Positions 35,537 to 49,700 of a DNA stretch of 64,000 nt are shown here, piece after piece (position 1 is the stretch's first letter; every line of letters begins with the position of its first letter). Location of the stretch: positions 32,501,521-32,565,520 of the forward strand of contig NC_058193.1 of the NCBI RefSeq assembly GCF_907165205.1, given 5' to 3'. The stretch comes from Coccinella septempunctata. Taxonomy: Eukaryota; Arthropoda; Insecta; Coleoptera; Coccinellidae. A program made the translations under genes and the position numbers. The notes beneath the pieces are model-generated. The model made no database searches and was not told the DNA's origin. It was given only the letters and a program-made list of their open reading frames with translations.

Positions 35537-35827
35537 CTTTATACCCAGCAACCTCAATAATTCCATCACTTGCATTCCACAATTTTCTAAAACCGATTGG
35601 ACCCTACGTCTCATCTCTCCCTTATCTATCAACGTTAGGAAAACGAGGGCAAAAAAGGCAATAACATATTGTTTCATTGTTTTGTTGCTCTCCGAGAAGA
35701 ATCGCTGATCCTCCCAGTTTCTATCGATAGAAAGACTCACCAAATAATCCGGGTCCATTCTTTCTAAGCTGGTTTTGTTTTCACCGACCTCCCTGAAGTC
35801 CATCACGGATGCTTGTTGTGTCCCATT
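35537..35827 (-). CDS. candidate coding exon with one membrane segment, function unknown
   Basis: A pyrimidine-rich acceptor (TTTCAATTCCAG, read on the minus strand) precedes a 97-codon open stretch that ends before GTCGGT, a weak donor. The translation is protein-like and less AT-biased than its surroundings. It has a charged start (DFREVGENKTSLERMDPDYL), one hydrophobic segment of about 15 residues (YVIAFFALVFLTLID), then a basic, amphipathic end (MRRRVQSVLENCGMQVMEL). This could be part of a membrane protein such as a receptor, but I cannot assign a family. No convincing first or last exon was found. Confidence 0.3.
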
Positions 35828-38800
35828 CTGGAATTGAAACAATTAGATGTGAGTATGGTATTTTGAATCAAGGACTAAGAGTCTTCTGAGACAAAAATTT
35901 CTCATGACTGTTTCAGTTTTCCTTCCATGTCCTCTATCCTAATTTGCTATCAATTCATATTTGGAATCCCAGAGTTTCACAATGGAAGTCACTTCAAAAC
36001 TTGCTGGGTTGATTCCCAAAAATAGTGTGCTTCTGTGGTTTCTAAGAAAAAATTTTAAAATGGCTTTTCAGATGCCATCTTTAAGATGCTATATATGAGC
36101 AAAAACAATTATATGTAAGGCCCACAATATTATTCGACAAGCAATCACTACTTGAATTTTTTACAACTATTCATTCACACCCTGTACAAGATTTCAGCTT
36201 CCATTATATGTTCAAGAGCATCTAAGCACAGCAACAATATTATCCGAAATTTTTTCCATTACAGCGATATTTGTCAAATAATTGGTTCATTTTCAAAATA
36301 AACTTATAGTCGAAATGTATGTACGACAAATATGCATACACAAGTTGAAGCCCCTAATATCAGTCGTTATATTTTCGAAACAGTTGGCATATCAAGGGTA
36401 AACAGAATTCTGAAGGATATTAAATGGAAGCAAATATCACCTGGAACATATATCGAATACAGTTTCCTTTCACATGTAGATATTAGAATTTTATTCCCAT
36501 ATATAAAAGGAATATACTGCCGACCTTTTTTTTACGAGCGGGGAAAATGCAGTTGATTACCGACCTTTACAGTCACCAACAGGGAATATATCAAGGCAGG
36601 CTTTCTTTATTTCAATACACAGTGACATAATATTCTTACTACAAATTTCCTACTTCAATTGAGTCAAATCATAACGTAGGATATTACTCTCTTTCATTTC
36701 CGTGAATTACTCTTCACTTGATCAGACCAAATCTGCATATGAGAAATCCTTTTTTTTTTTTCTTTTCAGTGCATCCACCTGAGCTTGATCATACGGATAT
36801 CAGATGAATATCTAATATAACCAACCTATTATAGGAGGTCTGCTGCACTAAATGAACCTTCTCTGATCATAATTCGAATGATATCAACTTATTATAAAAA
36901 TATACCTATAGAAATCCCAGGAATATGAGTAGAAAACTTCTGAAATACACAAAGTCACTTAATAATTCAAAAGTTACTACTTCACTAGTATATGTGTCGT
37001 GTAGATGCTTCTCATGAATTTAATAACATCCCACTACTCTTCAGATGTGGATTCAACGTTTGCAATCCCTCAAAAGGAGTAGTTTCTTTCATCTTCAAAA
37101 TAAAATTGTACACGATAAAAAGGCTCCTCTGATCTGCTCCTAATAATGATCCATGTTTTGATACCAAAAAGTGAGTATGCGGTTTCCTTTTGACCAAAAA
37201 CTTCTCAATTATTTTTATATTGGATGTACCCTTCGAAACTTGAAAAATACTTAGCTGAACGTCTTGCTTTCCAGTCGAACTTCTGGTCTTCATTTTCCCA
37301 GATTTTCACAGATATGTGAATTATTAAACCGTTTACTCTTTTTCCAACTTTTAATATAGCAAAATCACCCTGAAAAATTATATGTACTTAAGGACACTCT
37401 GTGACTACTTTGAAGAAAAGCATGAAACTAGTTATGATGACTTGAAGAAGGAACAGCCAATAATTGTCTCCGAAAATCTCTCAATTAATGAAGTATGATA
37501 AAATTAAGAAAACCTACACTTGGTATGAAAAAAAAATATCAAAATAGACTATTGATTCTCTCAAAAACTTCGAGATAAATTTGCTTCCATATAAAGTGAA
37601 AAAATGAAAAATTCATGAGACAGAGTCTGAAAATGGACTATATTTCTTTGAGTTACACCATTTTTCATCCATCTCAAGTTTTCGAGAGTTATGTCACACT
37701 TTTTTGATCAGTTGGAGACCTACTTCTACGTACTAACATAATAATAACCACATCAGTTGGTGTTGTGTCAGAACTATCTAATGAAATATTCCATCAGCTA
37801 AAGAGCAGATCTCTCCAGATCAACCTGCGAATATATTGAAATTCTTCACAGAACAGGGCATTCCCAGCTGCGTCTTGTTATCCTGCAGGATGAATAAAAT
37901 ATGAGAGGAAGACGTCAAATATAAAAATAAAAATATCCGATAATATACCCCACGATAATGCGGTAATATCCCACGGAATATATCCAGAGAACCCAGGCGT
38001 AGGCATCATCGGAGTTTTTCAATAAACCAAATGAAAATTCTCTGGTGGAAACGGAAATTCTGAAAACAAACTTGCTCAGCTGAGGATTCTGTTCCCAGAA
38101 GTTATTCCATAAATTCATCTGGTGTGTTCAGATAGCAACAAGTGCGTATACGAAAATGCTGGATATAATAGGGATGATGTGTGAAAGGAATGGCTTTTTT
38201 ACTTTATGTGTTGGAGGAATTTGATTTACAGGATGAATTATGCCATTATTAATTCATATATCATACGAATAAAGTTACGTGTGCTCGTAATTCATTATTC
38301 TAAAAAGAATGTAGATTCTATGGTAATTTTAATTCGAGGAAAATAGATAACCAACCTAAAAAACAGATTCCTTTGAAGAAAAGGAAAAATTGACAACTTT
38401 TAAGGAACAAAAATGTTTGTTCGAGTTGTAATTTAAACCTACTTAATAACTGCCATAGATTTTCTTCGATATTTAATCCTTATTGAGAGACCTACGTCAT
38501 ATTATTTTTTATAATCATCAAGAGATTCCACCGATGGTTCAAAAAATTGCTATTTATGAGTGCTCTGAGACGATGAACAAATAAATGTACTAACTATTGA
38601 GAGTAAAGGATTAAATGGAAAGAATAATGAAAGGAAAAACACCCAACAAAAAGATAGCCAGTGAAAACCGAATGTTGGCAAACCCAATGAATGTATTGAT
38701 ATACTTTCAATGCAACTCTATCTCTCCAATTATCTACCTCTATTCAATACAATATGCTGTCAATTCTACTCACATATGAGTACAAACACTTCCAATCCAA

Positions 38801-41800
38801 CCCAAAACTTGTTTATTTTTCCGATACCAGAAAATTTGGCGGATATTGAAAGAGATGAAATAGAGATGGTGTACGTTATAATTTCCTCTTCGTGGGAGGA
38901 ACGTCAACAGAATGTTGGGTAAATAGATGATATTGCTATTATAAACACAAGTCCAAGTTTTGGGCAGACGTAGAGGGAATCATAGATGATGAATTGGAAT
39001 ATGTTCTGAATTATAGATGAACTGATACATAACTGATTATTCTGTCTTCAGACTTGAAATCAGAGCGATATCTTCCACCATGTTGACACAAAATATTGTG
39101 ATTATAAGATAAACTCACCAAGGGAATATTTATTTATAACCAGATTTTGGCGACATGGATGTGAAAGATGTTTAATCAAAGGGGAAAAACTTCTTAAATT
39201 GAAAAAAATATAATATATGAATAAAGAAACCAGCCTAAAATACAGTTTTTCTTAAAAGAACACATTTATGACAGATGTCCTAGATAACTCAGCAAAAGCC
39301 ACTGATAAAGAGAACTTTATACATGAGCCCTATCAATTGTTGAGCAGTATATTTCTATTTTGGTCTACATAGAGTATCCACAAAAAAGTGATCTTATATG
39401 AGTAAATATAGATATTACAACAAAAATTACCAAATAAAATTTGTTCTGAATAAATCAGTCCTCAATAATTCAGTAATTGAGGCTTGCTCATTATTATACA
39501 GGGTGGCGATACAAAATTTCCTCTTCTCAAATAAAACTCCCTATATTTTCAATTTTTTTGTCAACTTGAATTATTCATTATCATTGCAACAAATTTCGAT
39601 CTCACTGATAGGTTTTCATCGGGCTTTCGAATTTCAAAAAGTCAATGAATTACCAATTCAAAGTCGAATAGAAATTGCTCAAGTTCTCAACTCACATTAC
39701 CGTAGTGCATCAAGGGTTCAATATTATAAGTCGAATAAGACATTGAATAAATGCATGCCAAAATGTAAAAGAAAGATATGATTGATTATGTGACTCAACA
39801 TGAACTTCCCATACTGCATGAGGAAAGCTTCTTTTGACAGCTATGATTAAGTACACGCTGTGAACAGATTATCGATAACGAACGAATTTATTTTCTGAAC
39901 GATTCTGAAGCTTCGAACTCTGATGTATGCATACTTTTTAGAGAGTGCCTCGGACATAAGATCTGGATATATATTATGCTGTCTAGTTCCATAATTCATA
40001 CAGTTTTTTGGTCAAATAATATAATAAAATAAATTCCTTCGCTAGCAGTATCTCAAAACGGATTCAGTACAAGGAAATTATGAATCTGATAGAAAAAATT
40101 ACAAGATTTCTAATGGTCTTGACCCTACGTGTGTTGTTTCTCGTATTGGATTATTATTACCATTTATGGATATTTTGAAATAATGTTTTTGAGGAAGAAT
40201 CCAATGTTATCTAACCCTATGTGTGAAATTTGCAAGCATTTCCAATCTTTGCGGATTCCCCATAAATAAAAAACGATTTTATTCTCAACAAACAATCTAT
40301 CCTATGTCCCGCCGGTACAAAATCATTAATCTCAATTAGAAAGGCTAATGGAGAGGATTTTGCACTGTATATATTTACGATACTCCGAAGCATTTGGAAT
40401 GTACCGTACAAATTACAGGAGAATATTTAGGGAACCATCAATTATTCCTAGAACGATTTGGCAGAACGTGTTCATTCAATTTGTAACAATTTGTTCCATT
40501 CATCGAAACAGGGTATTAGGGACACGTAGCAGTGATATATAGGGCTTCATTTGTCAAATAGTAAAGGATTGGGTCACTGATCAAAAAAATAATTGGAAAA
40601 TAAAAACGATTTAGAGACAGCTACGGAAGTTTTCGAATACGATGAATTTATTTCAAGCAATTTCAAAAGCCCTGCATTTAGAATTTAAACTTCGAAATGA
40701 TATTCTTCAAAAACTGCAAATCTCTATGATATGTTTCCTATTATACTCCTCTGATCTAAGTGAGACTTTCTACTCCATAATCAGCATTGCTTGTTATGAG
40801 ATTTTTTCGTGTTGAAAATTTTCTAATCATTGCATATTCTAAGTCCCATTTTTTTATATCTCGATCAAATTCTTGACTATTTTTCAGTCAATTGAATATA
40901 GTTGAAAATAATGAGGATAAAACCATGAGTCCCCATTCATTGTGTGAAAAATACGTTGCAGAATGTTCGAAAGACGAGAATAAAAATGATACACTTTTGA
41001 GGGCGTACCTATTCTATAAACATACTCGGCTACCTCATTTTTTTTATGTGGAGATTTCTGAGGGTTTTTCTTCGCACGAAAAATATAATCCGGCATCTAC
41101 GAGCAAAACCACTTTAGTGTCAATAAAATGAATGAATATCAGGTAATCTTTACTGGTATACAGTACGTGATTCCAGCATTTTATGTATTTTCAAAGTTGT
41201 CGAAAACTTAGTATTCATTGTGCGTCTCCATTTCAGCAGATCTTTTACTGCAGACCATTCGATTCCAATACAGTTGGGAACTCATTTTCAGTAGGAAATC
41301 CACATTTACATATGCTTAAAAAACTATTTTCCGTGTAGTATGGAAGGACCATGAGAGATATCTGAAGAAACTCCATAAAAATTTTATATGTAATTTTCCA
41401 GATTGTCTAGTTTACTCTCCTGAATTTTATTCATACAATAGTATTAGTGAGAAATTGCAGAGGAAAATTTATAGGGTATAAAACTAATTGGAAGATTATT
41501 GATCATTTGCATGTCAACAATACTTAAATCTATTGAATTATGATTCTTATCGTTATAAAAAATCAATCTACAGATAAATATCTTTGTTTTAACTATTGAA
41601 ATTCAACTGAAAGTTTGCTGTTGCTAATTCGACATATATGTGTGATATTTTTTAACCATATCCACTCCTGGAGGTGGGATATATTGGTCGAAAAATGTGT
41701 ATCATTCAGGAGCATTACTTGTAGGATGGCTACCAATGCATTCACCATTTTGCACCTGCATTAATTTTATAGGTAGGTACATATATTTTGCATAGTTTGA

Positions 41801-42684
41801 ATTGGAGATATCCTCTCTCTGTTAGAAAAACGGCAAGAGTATTCATTGAGAGTAGTCTATATCTACGAAATTTGAAGCTTTTATTGAAGAAATTATATTC
41901 TTCGAATGTCTGTATTCTTGCTTGGGTGAAATGGTAAAGCAATTCAGGAAATCAATTTCCTTTCTATCCACTAATGATCCATCTCTTTAGTGTTCACTTC
42001 CGGATTAAGAAGTGGATTTGTAATGAATTGGATGAAGTGGGAATTGATGTTGAAAGGCACAATATACCAGCAAAAACAGCATTCCAACTGCCTCTTCAGT
42101 AGACGATCGTCCTGTAAGTGTATACGAAAGGTTGTGGACCATTTTGCGGTTGACGGAAGTTGGCACAAAATTGCTCATCAGTTTCCGGCAACTGTCATGA
42201 AAAGGGCATCCCTCCCTGAAACTCAAAGTCTGAGTTCCCCCAGGTTTACTCGATTGAATCATTGAATGGATAACTCCTGCACAAAAGGAACCAGACAAGC
42301 AAATTTTACTAAAAACTCATCTCAAATAACTGTAAAGTGTTATTTATTGGGTGTATACAGTGAAGATCAGAAAGTTATACCTATCTTATCCAAAATTATC
42401 CGAATTTTCGAAGCACACTTCGGGAAATATTTAACGAGACATCCTTTTCAGGATGCTATTCATAATGCCTTCAAGTTTGAAGTTTGAAGGGACAAGGAAG
42501 AGAATTCGATATCAATGAAATGCTAATATTTTGAATTCAAAACATAATCTTACACAATGACAAGATGCATTAGTCAATATATGAAAGAGGTAAGCTTCTC
42601 ACAAGGACCAAAGACATCGATAACGCTTTCTGATCCTCAAGATTATGTAATTTTCTTACGCAGTCGGCTAACATATGTGACTTA
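35828..42684. other. long intergenic or intronic stretch, nothing firm
   Basis: 6.9 kb of AT-rich DNA. ORFs such as 37012-37293 -, 37915-38118 -, 39398-39781 +, 40892-41131 + and the pair at 41990-42298 on both strands have no recognisable motif. Near 39275-39352 the end ATCAATTGTTGAGCAGTATA matches the terminal repeat of the MITE in the huntingtin gene, and TATACAGGGTGG at 39498 resembles the other MITE family. Both look like fragments. Confidence 0.45.
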
Positions 42685-42876
42685 AGCCCGTTTGCAACAG
42701 CCGAGAATTCTCTAGAAAATTTACTCGAGATTTCATGCGCCGTGAATTATGTACCGTTGCATACACACTTTCGGTAGAATTCTCTGTTCAGTTGCGTACT
42801 AAATAGGCTCCGCCCTTTTCTTGCGAGAATTTTGTACAGAATTCTCCAGAGAATTCTCGGCTGTTGCAAACGGGCT
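42685..42876. mobile_element. PIF/Harbinger-like MITE (192 bp)
   Basis: Perfect terminal inverted repeats of at least 29 bp: left AGCCCGTTTGCAACAGCCGA then GAATTCTCT; the right end is the exact reverse complement. TTA flanks both sides (42682-42684 and 42877-42879), the 3-bp target duplication typical of PIF/Harbinger elements. The GAATTCTC motif recurs internally. No ORF. The near-perfect ends suggest a fairly recent insertion. Confidence 0.88.
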
Positions 42877-45818
42877 TTAGGCTACAGCGTGTCTCGTCAC
42901 TTCACCTCATTCAGTAAATTCCACCCTAATCAATGACGATATTTACATAGGAAGCCGCATATCCAAGTCGTATATATAATCAGAGATGGCCGTTTGTGCC
43001 TAACTGTGCACACATGGTTGGAAGGTCAGATGATTTGATTGAACAGTCGACTGGGCTTGATCAAAGACAGATACTGACAATCAATAATTCCGAGAGAGAT
43101 GAGAGATGTGCCAAAATTGTACACGACGTTTCCATGACGGTGTAACCTAATTACCAAAGCTTAAAATTTCGACTCATGTCATCTTTGATTGGGGAATATA
43201 TGGATGCTGGGCAGTGTTTTTTTAACGGCTATTGGGTTTATCCCAACGGATATCTGCAACGCCAAACATTGGTTCATTAATTGAAGTTCATTCCAACCAA
43301 ACCAAATTCCATTGACTGCTCGTCAAAGTTGAGAAAATTTAATGAATTTGTTTTACTCTTCAGAAAAAAATCAATATCCTTTTAAAATATGTGCTGCAAA
43401 GTTTTCCAGGTTAAAATAATAAGATTTCAAAGAAAAAGTATGAAATTTCACGAAAAAATTCATAGTTTTATGACCCCCCACAATAACTGCCTCAATTTGT
43501 TACCAAAGTTATGGCAAAAGATGAAGGAAATCTTGAAGATTTGAAGGCTGTGGCTATTGGGTAGGTATCTCTTTGTGATTTATCTTAACTATATTTCTTC
43601 CTGCTTTCCAACGGAATTCAATTTCCATAAAACGATATTTTATTGTTATGATCAATACTCAATTCTCATAAGGTGAAACCGAATAATGATCGTAACAAGG
43701 ACACGTCCAATAACAGAGAAGGACCCATAATATTTTACGTTTGAATTCCAACGGTCGTTTTGATTGGGGTTGTAAATAACGAAATGTTGATCTGGACTAG
43801 GAAACATCATTTTATGTCTATCTCTGATTCCAAGCTGAATTATCCGGAAACGAAGATTGCATCTGTATATTCTGGGTAACTCTAGAAATGGGTCGTGAAT
43901 TTCAAATAGATATAGAAATATAATTTTCTAATCAATGAAACACAATAAAACCTGTCGCAACATTCATAGAGTCAACAATTTTCTTCTGTTTCATAGTGCC
44001 TTCAAATACAAAATACAGAATCAGTAAAAAGTTGCGCACAAAATTCACATCTTCTGTATTTACTTTTCATGTGAAATTAAGGACCAAGTCATCCTCAGGA
44101 ACAAAAGTTCATTTTTAATACAAGAAGCTAGGATTGCTATTCAGTGAAACCTAACTACCCTCCACCCTTCCTAGAAGGTGCATGACAATTATGCATATAA
44201 AGTTGCATAATTTGAAACAAAAATTGTTAGATTTTTTTCAAATAGTGAAAAGGTACCTAAGATATTATTTTGTGTGTAAATTTCAACTAAATATAAAAGC
44301 GAATCTTAATGAAATGCTCTCCTTAACTGAATATAAAAGGATTCTGGTTCGAAAAGAATTGAATTCTCCCATTGTTAGTTTTTTGCAAACGTGAAAGAAC
44401 AAGAATAATGAAAAACATCTTTCTTCGTAATTCAAGTTGGCCTTTCTTTATAAAACTACACGCTGAGACTTTTCTGCAGCTTCTTTGCCATCAGACCAAA
44501 TAAAGATTTATCGCCTATATATCCTAACTACAAACATGATGAAATATCGTGTCTCAAGGATTTTACGGCCGCAAGAGAGACGAGCCATCTGAGGCATAAA
44601 TACGTATCGGCCAAGAGTGTTAAAAGGACTACATAAAAAGAGGAATGGCATTACTCTTAACTATCGTTGATCCTTAACTCAATACGAAGGAGCGAAAATC
44701 CAAATACTTAGCGAAATAATTCGGGAGAAATATTTCTCTTAATTCAAGGACATTTCCCGACTTTTCGAATGTCCTTCCAATGAAAGACATCGTTGTTAGA
44801 AAATTCTGTTGGAAGAAATTTTCAACAATCATTTTTTTCTTGATCAAATATGGATATATTATCTTTCGAATAAAAGTTTATCAACTTACTAAGCAATAAG
44901 CCATATAAAACAAAACTATTAACACACAGCACCATATTACACAAATCCTTGATGTGGTTTTTCGAGATTTACCAAGTTCCATTACATCTGAATGTCTCTG
45001 ATTCCGGATGCTTAATTCTATGTTAATATATCGATTAAATTATCATTTGAGGAAGACTTCCAGAACCGGTCCAATATGGGGCCCCATATTCTGCATTGAA
45101 AATTGAGAAAGGTGTAAATAGGAGAAATATTTCCTTTTGGTTGTTTATCCGGATTAACTTCAAGAATAAGAAATGAAATCTATTAAAAATAGATCTGAAA
45201 AAACCTTGTCTATTCTCTGTATACTCAAAAAAAGTGTTCTTCAATGAAAGTATAATTTAATTCGTTTTTTGTGTAATGTATTGAATGAAACAAATGTAAG
45301 AAATATTACTCATGTCATCCGTACAAAATTGATGATGTGTTGATTGACTCCTTAGCTCATTACGGTCCTCTATAAGAGTTATTATTTTCTATATTTATGC
45401 CCAATTCGATTTTGATTTGTATTCCTTGATTATTGATTGTTGATTTATGTTTAAATCAATCCTTTACATTGAAGAATCTAGAAGATCTAGTAAAAAGGCG
45501 AATCCACTTCTTGTTAACTATACTTTTATACTGGCTTCAAGAAAATTATGAAATAAAGTATGATTTTAAGAATATTCGAACCACCCCAAGCAACATTGTC
45601 TGACACTAAGTATCTTCTCCTGGCGTTCGATAAAATGATGACCCTTTTTAAGATGTTATTCATAAATGGTTGAAAAATTGACTGCATGGCTTGTTTGCAA
45701 GATACGACGATTCTATTGAAATTCGTCCAGAACCTACGAGGCTGTCAAAATTATTAATTAACCCAACTAGAACTTAGTTTCTGCGACCGAGAATGAGCAG
45801 GGTACGCAGCCCTCACAC
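42877..45818. other. intergenic or intronic DNA, nothing firm
   Basis: No recognisable gene. A tiny ATG-started frame at 43512-43561 (MAKDEGNLEDLKAVAIG) ends at a GTAGGT donor-like site but is too short to support. ORFs at 44182-44394 and 45035-45244 look like chance. Confidence 0.45.
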
Positions 45819-45950
45819 CAGAGCAAACTCTCCAATTAAACGTTTCCGTAAATTCATTTGCAGTTCCCCGTTCTTCAGGTCGCTTTCGTCTATTTTCAGC
45901 TCCAAACACGCTGTCGTAACCCAAATTTGATTTGTCCACCCCTGATCCAT
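45819..45950 (-). CDS. candidate first coding exon, function unknown
   Basis: On the minus strand, ATG at 45950 opens 44 codons (begins MDQGWTNQIWVTTACLELKI) that end exactly at a GTGTGAG donor-like site. The segment is GC-richer than its surroundings. A second frame on the same strand (45754-45939) is also open for 61 codons, so the choice of frame is uncertain. No downstream exon was identified, so this could be chance in a GC-richer patch. Confidence 0.22.
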
Positions 45951-48900
45951 CTATCGATCGGTGAAAATGAATGCTTCTCAGGAAATAAGATGATTAAAAA
46001 ATAATCAGGGTTGTTCGTCCATCAAACGAGATTTTAACTCCTGAAATTTAAAAAATGGGAAAAGAAAAATTAGTTTTTTGTTATTATAGGATTCAAATTT
46101 GGGAGCATCAACCATCATTGAAAACTACTCGTTAAAAGTTCAAGATATTGATAGTTATTCTCTTCCGAAGATGCACATTTTACGTAACAACTCTGCTTGA
46201 AGAGAACATACAATTAATTCCATATCCTTAACTTTTGATGAGCAGTTTATTCACATTAATAATCTCCCCCATATCATCCTTTTGTTGGTGGTGGTACAAA
46301 AATCACTGAGAATTTCCTGAAATTCCATTCATTCGTTGAGGAAATGAATAAACTTTCAACACATTCCCTTCACACAAAAGAGAGCTGTATATCCAAGGAT
46401 CCCCAGGGATGGAAAATGACCCTGACATCGCCATGAGCCATAACAGAGCTACCTAACTCGTTTTTCTCACTGAAATGATACTTCGACCTAACCCATATTC
46501 GATTTCAATACATTAGGCATCGGGCAAGATAAGTAATTAAATGGAGCATCAGTGCACACATTCTAGGGTGACCGTTCCATGCTAAGTTGCTACGATTAAT
46601 GGCTGAGACTGGGACACTAAATCATGATCTTTACTGATAGGCTTGTTGCTGAATCACAGCAGATTCGCCAGATAATATATTGAGGGTGAATTTATGTCAA
46701 CTGTTAGAACTGATCGTTTGAATCGATATTGGACCCCACAAGGGATGAAATTTATGTTTGGGCCAATTTTCTGTCAAGCGATTCATTTTAAAAGCAAGAA
46801 GAGCAATATGAGGGAAACTGTAACGGTATAGTTTAATGATCCAGAATCCACTTGGTGAGCCTAATCAATGATTATCGTAACTGAAATATTCAACTTTATT
46901 CACACCTATATGGCTTCCTTAAAAGTCAAAAATTTTGATTAAAGACTTCAACCCCTTCTCAATAAATCTGATTGAGTCTCAATATTCTAGGGTGTTCGAG
47001 CTTTGGAAGCAGTTTTTAGGTCCTATAATAAAACCCAGAGAAATTTTCCCAATTTTCTCCCAAAAAAACCAATTTCCCATCGAGAATGAAATATTCATGA
47101 GATTTTTATGGTTATCTTTCCATTTTGCGTAAAAATTGATGGCTTATCGATGATATAACAAGTCTATTTCTTTTGGAGAGACCAATACAATCAATAAGTT
47201 AGGAATGATGATCTGCCAAGTTATTTTCGAAACAGATATAAAACGTAAAGAGGATAATATCTCACTTCGGGTCGAATATTTTTATTGGCTATGAATATTG
47301 TGAAAGTTATAAATGGCTCTCGTCTAGGAAACATGTAAATTTGCTATTGGAATCGATCAAGATCAAATCCAGCTGTAACATCACAAAAATTTCCTGTCGG
47401 GTATAATAAAAGGACTGATATTGCATAAGAATGGAATTGTCTGAAAATTTTTATGTACAGGATACCACTTTTTAAGTAACCTTGAAAGAGAGTCAAAAAA
47501 TTTCGTGTCACAAAACTTTGTATGTTTTAAAAAAAATATATATTAAAAAAATATATATTAAATAAGAATTATTGAAGAAAAATATAAAATAAGTATCCAG
47601 AAACGCTCTTCATCTACCGGGCTTTTATAGAAAATACTCAATGATTAAACGCAATGACTAAATTTAATTTTTCCGAGGCAAAGTCTTAGTAATGAGAAGT
47701 GTTTCAGTAAAGCACACTGTCTTCATCAGCAAACGTTCAAACGGATCCAAAACATAAGTATATTGATATAATTCCAAAACTACATCCTTTATTATATCTG
47801 GATTTTCACGATTCCAATTAACAGAGGTGCATCACGGAACAATTCCTAATATTATACATTAATTAGTACTAACGAAGGTAACCGCTGTATGAGAATCGAT
47901 TGACAATTCAATCAAGGTATCTATGGAGGTACAGGTAATCAGATTACCGATCAAATCACGTAGGTATTCTGTCCGAATTCAGATCATTAAGCAATGATTT
48001 CAAAAATGGTAACTTTATTACCTCTTGCATTCTGTATGAAGTTCGTAAAATGTTTTTGAAGCGGAATCACGTATACAATTCCTTGTTGTCAAGGTATCAC
48101 TCAACAAATTCCGAGAAAAAATCGAAAATACATATAGACGTATTCCAAGTATAAGCTATCTGTGATCTTCACAGTTTGTTGGATACAGAAATTTCAAAAG
48201 GCTTTGAAGTTTTCTACAATCAAGATATGAAACATATAGGGATCGTTGAAGTTGATGAATACTTTCTGATAAGAACAGAAACACGCTGTTTTTTTTCAAA
48301 CTTGAAACCAAATAATCACTTTTCCTTTTATTTTCAATGCACTCTAGTTTTCACACGAACATTAACTTGGCACTATCTAAAGGAACTCAGAGAATTTATT
48401 CGTCTGTGAGTCCATCATCCTAGTCCAAAATTTTTATTGATTATCAACCGATCGATCACTGTTGACGCCCCTGTATAGTTCTAGAAAAAGAAAGTGTTCG
48501 AAATTTATCCCATTCCAAAATATGGACAAAAAACATTGAGTTTTCTGTTGAATCGCAGTTAATCCTAAAAAAGCGATGCGGTTCATTATAAGCCCCACAA
48601 ATTATGAAGGTATATGCAAAAATATGCATATTAAATATTCTAAACACGCAAGAAAATGTTATTCTAGTATGAAAATTTCCAGTGTGATTTGTGGTATGTA
48701 TGAAAATAATTATGCTGGCTAATGCTGAGCTAACAGTACATTGTTACATCGAATACCAGGAAGAAAGTGTAATCAAAATGAATATGTCTCTATATTTGTT
48801 GAGTTGATTTTGAATTTAAAAGCATGGTATGATCCTGTTCGGTTTGTTTTAGTGCAGTTTGGTAATTTTCGGAAATTGCTTAAGAATGTCAGTTGTTCCT

Positions 48901-49469
48901 TGAAGAAAACAAAATAATTTCGGAAAAATAATGAAAATTTTATTGAACTTTGAATATGAATATCGAAGGGTTCTATTTTGACCCAGTTTATTGAAAATAT
49001 TTAAAAGTGTAGGTACATCAGGGTAGTTTCATTTTGAGAGATAGAAATACTTATTCTAAGTATTTATTGATTTTTTTGATCTTCCAAAAAATGCTAGAAT
49101 CATTGGATGATCTTCATAAACGTATTTTTTCTAAGAAGCACTGCTGGCCTTTTGACTAATATGTGAAAAAAATGATGACTTGCGACATTGTTGTGTAGAA
49201 GAAAACTGCCAAATTCATTGATACCTTCATCAAAAGACTAAGCAGAAAATGGATTCATTGCAATTTACTCCTTTCTTTCGCAATTCCTTCCAATCTTTGG
49301 ATCAACTCACCTAAAAAAAATCTCTACTTTCTGTCTCCGGAACTGTCAAAGTCTATACGATTCCTGGCAACCGTATGATGCGAAATTTTCGACTTTCTCA
49401 AAGCATATCCCGCGAATTAAATTTTTTTTTTCGTTTCTCGCAAGAGAAATATTTCCTCGCAACTATCGC
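45951..49469. other. intergenic or intronic DNA, nothing recognised
   Basis: AT-rich sequence. A short direct duplication of an AAAATATATATTA motif is present near 47538-47565. ORFs at 46935-47132 and 48176-48409 show no motif. Confidence 0.5.
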
Positions 49470-49700
49470 AACTTGTCGCGGCTATGTAGCTAAACTTCGA
49501 AGCTAGCTGAAACGCGTTCGGAGCGCTACTGGAAGGGCACCTGCTGCTTCCGACGTCTGAGGCGTCGATAGGGCACCGCGACGCTACGTACTACGTACGT
49601 TTTGATGGGTCTCGCGGATATCAACAGGCGGAGGAACTGATGAGACCACGAAGACATTTACGAAGCTTATTTATGTTGTCGTAGGTCGAACGAAACAAGT
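49470..49700. promoter_or_regulatory. CpG-dense patch, possible promoter or regulatory region
   Basis: In otherwise AT-rich DNA this ~230 bp is packed with CG dinucleotides (CGCAACTTGTCGCGGC, AACGCGTTCGGAGCGC, GGCACCGCGACGCTACG) and contains the palindrome-like ACGTACTACGTACGT. No ORF of note crosses it. It may be a promoter or conserved enhancer; direction and target are unknown. Confidence 0.35.

Noticed and set aside
39398..39781. 127-aa plus-strand ORF
   Set aside because: It crosses a MITE-like end (TATACAGGGTGG) and is dominated by Asn, Ser, Phe and Tyr, as expected of AT-rich non-coding DNA.
41990..42298. ORFs of 91 and 97 aa on opposite strands
   Set aside because: Fully overlapping, no splice sites or motifs; at most one could be real and nothing selects it.
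43512..43561. Tiny ATG-started exon ending at a donor-like site
   Set aside because: Only 16 codons; such pairs are expected by chance in 64 kb, and no partner exon was found.
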